Below are positions 59,001 through 64,000 of a stretch of DNA of 64,000 nucleotides, one piece after another. The stretch lies in the NCBI GenBank assembly GCA_022606135.1, contig JABYQN010000010.1, positions 2,257,219-2,321,218 of the forward strand. The letters are read 5' to 3'. This DNA is from Fomes fomentarius. Lineage: Eukaryota > Basidiomycota > Agaricomycetes > Polyporales > Polyporaceae. The translations under genes were made by a program, and so were the position numbers. The notes under the pieces are model-generated. The model was not told the DNA's origin and did not search any database. It saw only the letters and a list, made by a program, of their open reading frames with translations. How positions within the stretch are numbered: position 1 is the first letter of the stretch; each line of letters starts with the position of its first letter.

Positions 59001-61871
59001 GCTCGATACGGTTGATTCTGCGCAGGCTGGACACTCTCACAGAGTGGATACTCTGCGGTATGGTGTTACGGACCGGGCGTCTACTGGTCTGGCAGAGGAC
59101 TATATCGGTCCTTTCTTCACTACCTCTGTTAAATGGCACCATGTGCTACGTCTAGTGCCTGGTAAGCTTGACTTCTGTCACTGCTATCACTTATACTTAT
59201 GCTGATATAAAATAGGCGGACAGCGTCTTCAGTTGGCTGACACTACAAGGGATAAGTACACAGCACCGCCTCCCCGTTCCCTCCTCTCTCAAGTAAAACA
59301 AGAAGAGGTGGACCTCGTAGCCTCTGCTGTGTGGGAGAAGATCGAGCCTCGACTGACTGCAATGGAGAAGAAGCTTGAAGAAGTCGCCACAACTCGAGGA
59401 TTGCAAGACATGTTTGCACAGCTGCAGCAGATGTGGGCTACGGGACAGCCTAAGACTTCTCCTCCACGCTCCGCTAACAATGGTATGTATTTATCAGACT
59501 GCATACGTGTTTTACTCTAATAATATGCACAGACCACAACATCGATGACCTATATGCGGATCCTAACGTTCATACTCCACCTCCTATCCCACAGCCCGCC
59601 TCATCCTCTTCTACTTCTGCTATACACCATCAACTACAACCACAATCACCACCTCGCCCTGCTTTGCGTGTCACCCTGCCACCTATAATCGTGTCGAATC
59701 CCTCTCCTCCTGTGCCTTCTCCTATTGTGCCGCCACCAGCAAGAGGTGAGTGTCTATTATATCATTGAGAGCTCTGCTGACTATATCTGTATAATAGTGC
59801 CTTCAGAGGATGAAGCATTGCAAGGACTCCGCACAGTTCTGGCTAATCCTCATGCACAATGGCGGAACGAAGGACAGAAGCTAGCTGTAATGGCCGGGCT
59901 CCAGTGGCAAAGCGACGTTGTTGTTATTCTGCCCACTGGGTCTGGGAAGAGTGCAATTGTCGCAACCATTGCGCAAGTGGAAGTTAACAGAATCACAGCT
60001 GTGCTTTGTCCCCTTCGTTCACTGCTTCAAGACTGGCACCGGCGACTCGAGGCGCTCCGCATTCCCCATACTCTCTTTGACTCTGCGCACCCTGAGATTA
60101 ATGACCAACACTCGCTGGTTCTTGTCTCCCTTGACTTGTCTACCACTGATATGTGGAGGCAAGCAGTTGCAAAACTGCGAGCCGACATCCCTCTCTGCCG
60201 AATTGTCATCGACGAGGCGCACTTGGTGTTGACTGAAGGGGAGTACAGGCAGGTTATGAGTCGGGTCAAGGAGTTGCGTCTTCTCAATGTCCAAATCATG
60301 CTCTTGTCTGCCACGATTGCTCCTATCTCCATTCCCTCCCTTTCCACGACCTTCAACTTGTCATCCAAGGTGGAGATTATCCGTGCTACCTCCAACCGGC
60401 CCGAGCTCCACTTTATGCCACTGGTAAAGAAGCCATGTGTCGATGCAAAGGTGTGTATTGCATGTTTAGATTGTGCATATAACTCTAACAAATATATGAA
60501 CAGACCGCTAAAACAATTGCAGCTGAAGTGCTACTGCCTTTGCAGTTGAAGCGCTGTGATTCCAAGAGTCGTGCATTGGTCTTTGTGCAGCGCATCGCAG
60601 ATGGCAAAACTCTGGCAAAGGCGCTAAACTGTGGCTTCTATCGTGGCTCAAGTGACCGTGATTTCACCCCCAAGCAAAGGGATGCTACTGCCCTGCGCTG
60701 GTGGAATGGAGTCGAGATTGAAGATAAAGTCATGGTGGCTACAGATGCTTTTGGCCCTGGGAACGACTATCCCCATGTGCGCTGGGTGTACTTTGTGGGA
60801 GTACCCCGTGGAGTGGTGGACTTTCTGCAAATGGCAGGGCGTGGAGGTCGCGATGGTGACAAGGCAACAATCCAGATCTACATCCTCACTCAAGCTGGAT
60901 TGCCATCAATCACGGGAACTGGTGAGACCGCTCGACACCTTGGCACTTCGTCCTTTCAGCCAGTGTTGAAAGACTCTGAGCGGATGTGCTGGCGACGTCT
61001 ATTCACCAAGTTCCTAGATGGAGTGGAGCTTAGCTGTTTGGACAGCGAGGTGGATTGGAGGTGCCCGTGTTGCGCTAAACTGTCCAATGGTTCGATTCCT
61101 TCACAATGGTTCCAACTCACGAACGGTAGACCTACCTCTGTGGTCCCTACTCTCCCTCCTGCACGTCTCCTCCCCTCTACTACTGCACTGTCTCCTCAAG
61201 TCGGTGCAGTGCGAGCACGTGCCCCTTCCACCTCCTTTGCCTTGGATTTTGATACCGTTCGGGCGTCTACTTCAGCTGGTGCATCGCTGCGTGGTTCTGC
61301 ATTCTTGGAACCTGTACAGGCAGCCAAGCGGGCAAAGTTGGATAGAGAATCTGCTCTAGATCCTTTGGTCAAGCGGTATCAGGCAGCCGCAGACAAGTTC
61401 TCTGGTCATTGTGCTATATGCATGATGGCTGGTGGAACTTGGCAAGCTACAGGCAGCCACAACCTACTGCAATGTCCTAGCATGCAGGCACTGCTGACGG
61501 AGACCAAGTTCAACCGTCTGCGGACTGCTGGCCAATACTTGGATTGGAGAAGGGCGTTGCGGTATCCAGGGTCAGTTGGTGCTTGCTTCAAGTGTCATAT
61601 GCCATTCCTACAAGATCGGTTGCATCCTGCGAAGGTTGGAAAGGAGTCAAACTGTCCAGCTGGATGGTTGGATATGGTTGGACCTATGGTGTATTGGGGA
61701 TACTTTGATGATGGGGTGCGAGAAGCAGGAGAGCAGCATTTTAGAGTGAGGTGGGGGAATGATGTGGCATTTGGGGCATGGTTGATGCGAAAGGAGAAGA
61801 ATGAGCAGTATGCTAATATGGCACGGTTCTGGTTATGGCTAGTAGAGTTTTGGGTTAGTACGCATACTTAG
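56059..61871 (+). CDS. Telomere-linked RecQ-type helicase with OrsD-like N-terminus
   Basis: Ten exons (56059-56316, 56367-56426, 56485-56661, 56716-57467, 57518-57911, 57961-59161, 59216-59482, 59533-59745, 59798-60450, 60504-61871) join in frame to 1,780 residues. Near residue 190 a Cys/His segment (ICLACQAVVLPSHIQGHLSQ) and a later CPVCTVIHPGFKSLQNHARQ match the OrsD/DUF3505-type zinc-finger region found ahead of RecQ in fungal telomere-linked helicases. A proline-rich linker follows. The helicase core from about residue 1,110 has Walker A PTGSGKS, IDEAHLVLTEGEYR, LLSAT and FLQMAGRGGRDGD (motif VI). A C-terminal CPCC and CAICMMAG / CFKC region may bind zinc. No lesion was found. The gene is transcribed toward the telomere, whose repeats start 2 kb away. 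The known role of relatives is tied to chromosome ends, possibly in survival without telomerase. Confidence 0.9.
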
Positions 61872-62396
61872 GAACAGTATAAAACATGTGGCTGTGGTAC
61901 CATAGGCACTCCAGTGATGGACACGGTAGCCACAGTTTGTGTGATCGTAACGGTGGTAATTACATGCTATACTGATTGTTTGTTAAGGAGTTATAAGCAA
62001 TACAAGGTGGTGCTCAAGCGCGGGAAAAGATGCTAAAAGGGGCAGCTGGCCGGAGTTGGCGCCAAAATCACGAAAAAAGCGCCCAAAAGGTCGGGTCACG
62101 CGAATTTTGACATTTGTGGTTTTTGTAGCCACAGTCAATGCGGTTCTAATGGTGCTAGTAAGAAGGCATACTGATGATCAGTTAAGGAGTTATAAGCGAT
62201 ACAAGATGGCGCTTAAGCGCGGGAAAAGGCGCCAAACAAGGCAGGTTGCCGCCACATGGGTGGCTGTGCTTTGGGCGTCTATTTTCAAACTCCGACTGAA
62301 CTCGTATATATAGGGCTACTGGGCCCCGGGATTTCCCACCCTCTCTTGACCTCGAACCACCACCTTCCTTTTTGGGTGCTCCCACACATTTTAGCC
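61872..62396. repeat. Helicase 3' flank with a 70-bp direct repeat
   Basis: The block 'gttaaggagttataagc.atacaag' followed by GCGCGGGAAAAG occurs at about 61983-62035 and again at 62176-62228. A frame of 85 codons from a TTG codon covers the second copy, but its apparent hydrophobic stretch is probably incidental. No gene is supported. Confidence 0.5.
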
Positions 62397-62624
62397 GAGT
62401 GCACTGTTAAGTGCATGTGAGGTGTCTGCAGAGAGCGTACTCTCTGTGGCGGCTTACACTTGGCTTCTGCTGAGTGCACTGTTAAGTGCATGTGAGGTGT
62501 CCATGGAGGGCGTACCCTCCATGGCAGCTTGCACTCAGCTGTGGGTCGCTGAGTGCACTGTTAAGTGCATGCAAGGTGTCCGTGGAGGGTGTACCCTCTG
62601 TGGCGGCTTGCACTCAGCTGGAGG
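62397..62624 (+). repeat. Subtelomeric 75-79 bp repeats, block 1 (3 units)
   Basis: Units start at 62397, 62472 and 62551, each opening GAGTGCACTGTTAAGTGCA. Every unit holds a 10-bp stem around a 4-base loop (for example CCATGGAGGG-CGTA-CCCTCCATGG in unit 2). The stem stays paired in the divergent units through G-U pairs. A further inverted pair TGCACTCAGC / GCTGAGTGCA bridges unit 2 and unit 3, and TGCACT-GTTA-AGTGCA lies at each start. Confidence 0.9.
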
Positions 62625-62916
62625 TGGGCTTTGACAGGGGTGAGGGCCACGCCGTCCCTCTGGGACGGATAGCGTCTTGCCATACCTATCTCGGTCTCAG
62701 GACCGTTGGTTTGTGCAAGGCTTGCCCGCACCTCTGTTGCCCCATGAGAGGGCCATTGACCTCTGTTGATGCGTGAGAGGCCACCATTACGATGCCATCC
62801 CCCGTTGACCCGTTGCGTATTTCGGAGACCACCCGTTGTGTGGACTAGGGATGGTTGTAGTGGTGGTCCGCACCAGAGGTCCCTCTTTGTGTTGTAGATT
62901 TGGGGGGTTTGTAGTC
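62625..62916 (+). repeat. Conserved inter-block spacer, copy 1
   Basis: About 290 bp following block 1, repeated after block 2. It contains the perfect hairpin CCGTCCC-TCT-GGGACGG and a larger inverted pair: CCATCCC (62795-62801) with GGGATGG (62848-62854), extended by ACCATTAC (62783-62790) with GTAGTGGT (62857-62864). No protein-coding frame is convincing. It may be part of a structured noncoding transcript. Confidence 0.7.
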
Positions 62917-63299
62917 GAGTGCACTGTTAAGTGCATGTGAGGTGTCTGCAGAGAGCGTACTCTCTGTGGCGGCTTACACTTGGCTTCTGCTGAGTGCACT
63001 GTTAAGTGCATGTGAGGTGTCCATGGAGGGCGTACCCTCCATGGCGGCTTGCACTCAGCTGTGGGTCGCTGAGTGCACTGTTAAGTGCATGCAAGGTGTC
63101 CGTGAAGGGCGTACCCTTCATGGCGGCTTGCACTTGGCTGTGGGTTGCTGAGTGCACTGTTAAGTGCATGTGAGGTGTCCATGGAGGGCGTACCCTCCAT
63201 GGCGGCTTGCACTCAGCTGTGGGTCGCTGAGTGCACTGTTAAGTGCATGCAAGGTGTCCGTGAAGGGCGTACCCTTCATGGCGGCTTACACTCAGCTGT
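62917..63299 (+). repeat. Subtelomeric 75-79 bp repeats, block 2 (5 units)
   Basis: Units start at 62917, 62992, 63071, 63150 and 63229. The first is nearly identical to the first unit of block 1, so the whole block plus spacer was duplicated (offset 520 bp). Units 3 and 5 carry the changed stem CCGTGAAGGG-CGTA-CCCTTCATGG, with a G-C pair replaced by A-T on both sides. Confidence 0.9.
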
Positions 63300-63577
63300 G
63301 GGTGGGCTTTGACAGGGGTGAGGGCCACGCCGTCCCTCTGGGACGGATAGCGTCTTGCCATACCTATCTCGGTCTCAGGACCGTTGGTTTGTGCAAGGCT
63401 TGCCCGCACCTCTGTTGCCCTATGAGAGGGCCGTTGACCTCTGTTGATGCGTAAGAGGCCACTGCTGCAATACCATCCCCCGTTGACCCGTTGCGTACTT
63501 CGGAGACCACCCGTTGTGTGGACTTGGGATGGCAGCAGTGGTGGTCGGCACCAGGGGTCTCTGTTTGTGCTGTTGAT
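63300..63577 (+). repeat. Conserved inter-block spacer, copy 2
   Basis: Second copy of the spacer. CCGTCCC-TCT-GGGACGG and the CCATCCC / GGGATGG pair are unchanged (63473-63479 with 63526-63532). The extension arms differ from copy 1 but still pair: CCACTGCTG (63459-63467) with CAGCAGTGG (63533-63541). Confidence 0.7.
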
Positions 63578-63870
63578 GGTGAGGTGCACTGTCTATGGGA
63601 GGTGATGGTGAGTGGGTGTGTGTTGGGAGTGTTGGGCATGTTGTGGAGTGGGGTGTCAAGGGTGTAGAAGGTGTTCATGGAGAGGATATGTAGATTGAGT
63701 AATGGGGTTAAGAGAGGGGGTTTAGTGGAGGGAGGGAGGTAAGCTATGGAGTGTTAAGTGTTGAGGGGAGTGGAGGAGGAAGGGAGAGGGTAGTAGATAA
63801 GTGTTTACGTGTTACAGAGTGAGGGTAGCTGAATGGAATAAAAGATACGAAAGGAAGAGAGGACAAGCTG
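63578..63870. other. G/T-rich subtelomeric junction
   Basis: Strongly purine- and G/T-rich sequence (words such as gggtgt, ggaggg, gtgagg) without repeats longer than a few bases and without genes. It leads directly into the telomere. Confidence 0.5.
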
Positions 63871-64000
63871 TTAGGGTTAGGGTTAGGGTTAGGGTTAGGG
63901 TTAGGGTTAGGGTTAGGGTTAGGGTTAGGGTTAGGGTTAGGGTTAGGGTTAGGGTTAGGGTTAGGGTTAGGGTTAGGGTTAGGGTTAGGGTTAGGGTTAG
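63871..64000 (+). repeat. Telomere, (TTAGGG)n
   Basis: Twenty-one perfect TTAGGG copies plus four bases run to the window edge with no variant unit. The G-rich strand points outward, as expected for a right-hand chromosome end. Confidence 0.98.

Noticed and set aside
62056..62313. Small basic membrane protein after the helicase
   Set aside because: It needs a TTG start, and half of it lies in a direct repeat whose other copy is not open in the same way. The hydrophobic stretch is short.
62422..63151. Open frames across the subtelomeric repeats that could encode a repetitive protein (MSAESVLSVAAYTW...)
   Set aside because: The frames differ between blocks because the unit lengths 75 and 79 are not both multiples of three. 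They end at block edges, and the conserved feature is base pairing, not amino acids.
1..64000. tRNA or rRNA genes
   Set aside because: No stretch with A and B box promoter words in tRNA spacing or rRNA-like sequence was recognised by eye; a covariance scan was not possible.

Overview
This is the end of a basidiomycete chromosome, most likely from a wood-decay or litter Agaricomycete; a Polyporales-like origin is my guess from gene style. The window closes on 130 bases of perfect TTAGGG repeat (63871-64000), so its right edge is a telomere. Genes have many introns of about 50-60 bp with GT...AG ends and some exons of only 15-24 bases. The gene content (leucine-rich F-box families, multi-exon O-methyltransferases, Baeyer-Villiger-type monooxygenases, a telomere-linked RecQ helicase with an OrsD-type N-terminus) is typical of these fungi.

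Layout. (1) 1-18066: a decayed tandem array built from a repeated unit, R (a pseudogene-like noncoding piece), F (an F-box/LRR gene on +) and an O-methyltransferase gene on -. Only the first F-box gene and the last methyltransferase look intact. The others carry frameshifts, nonsense codons or are reduced to a fragment. Between units 1 and 2 lie a small unidentified gene and a truncated glycerol kinase relic. (2) 20360-43755: four intact flavin monooxygenases of one family interleaved with three more intact O-methyltransferases. With OMT B this gives four intact methyltransferases and four intact monooxygenases, plus one broken methyltransferase and one fragment. No polyketide synthase, NRPS, terpene cyclase, transporter or transcription factor is visible, so this is a tailoring-enzyme array without a scaffold-making enzyme. 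(3) 44044-47680: a divergent pair of a second F-box family, one member broken and one intact. (4) 47873-52342: a karyopherin of the importin-5/Kap121 type whose C-terminal fifth is missing and which has one 1-kb intron. (5) 53550-55920: an inverted-repeat element with conspicuous palindromes, followed by a CGCCTGGTC minisatellite. (6) 56059-61871: an intact 1,780-residue telomere-linked helicase transcribed toward the telomere. (7) 62397-63580: subtelomeric repeats of 75-79 bp in two blocks, each followed by a conserved 280-bp spacer, then the telomere.

The most novel signal is in the subtelomeric repeats. A 10-bp hairpin stem stays fully paired in every repeat copy although the bases change. 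The changes pass through G-U pairs that work only in RNA made from the + strand, which argues for a structured telomere-directed transcript. A second notable pattern is a 15-base micro-exon kept in all four monooxygenase genes. All calls come from reading the sequence; no database search was possible.
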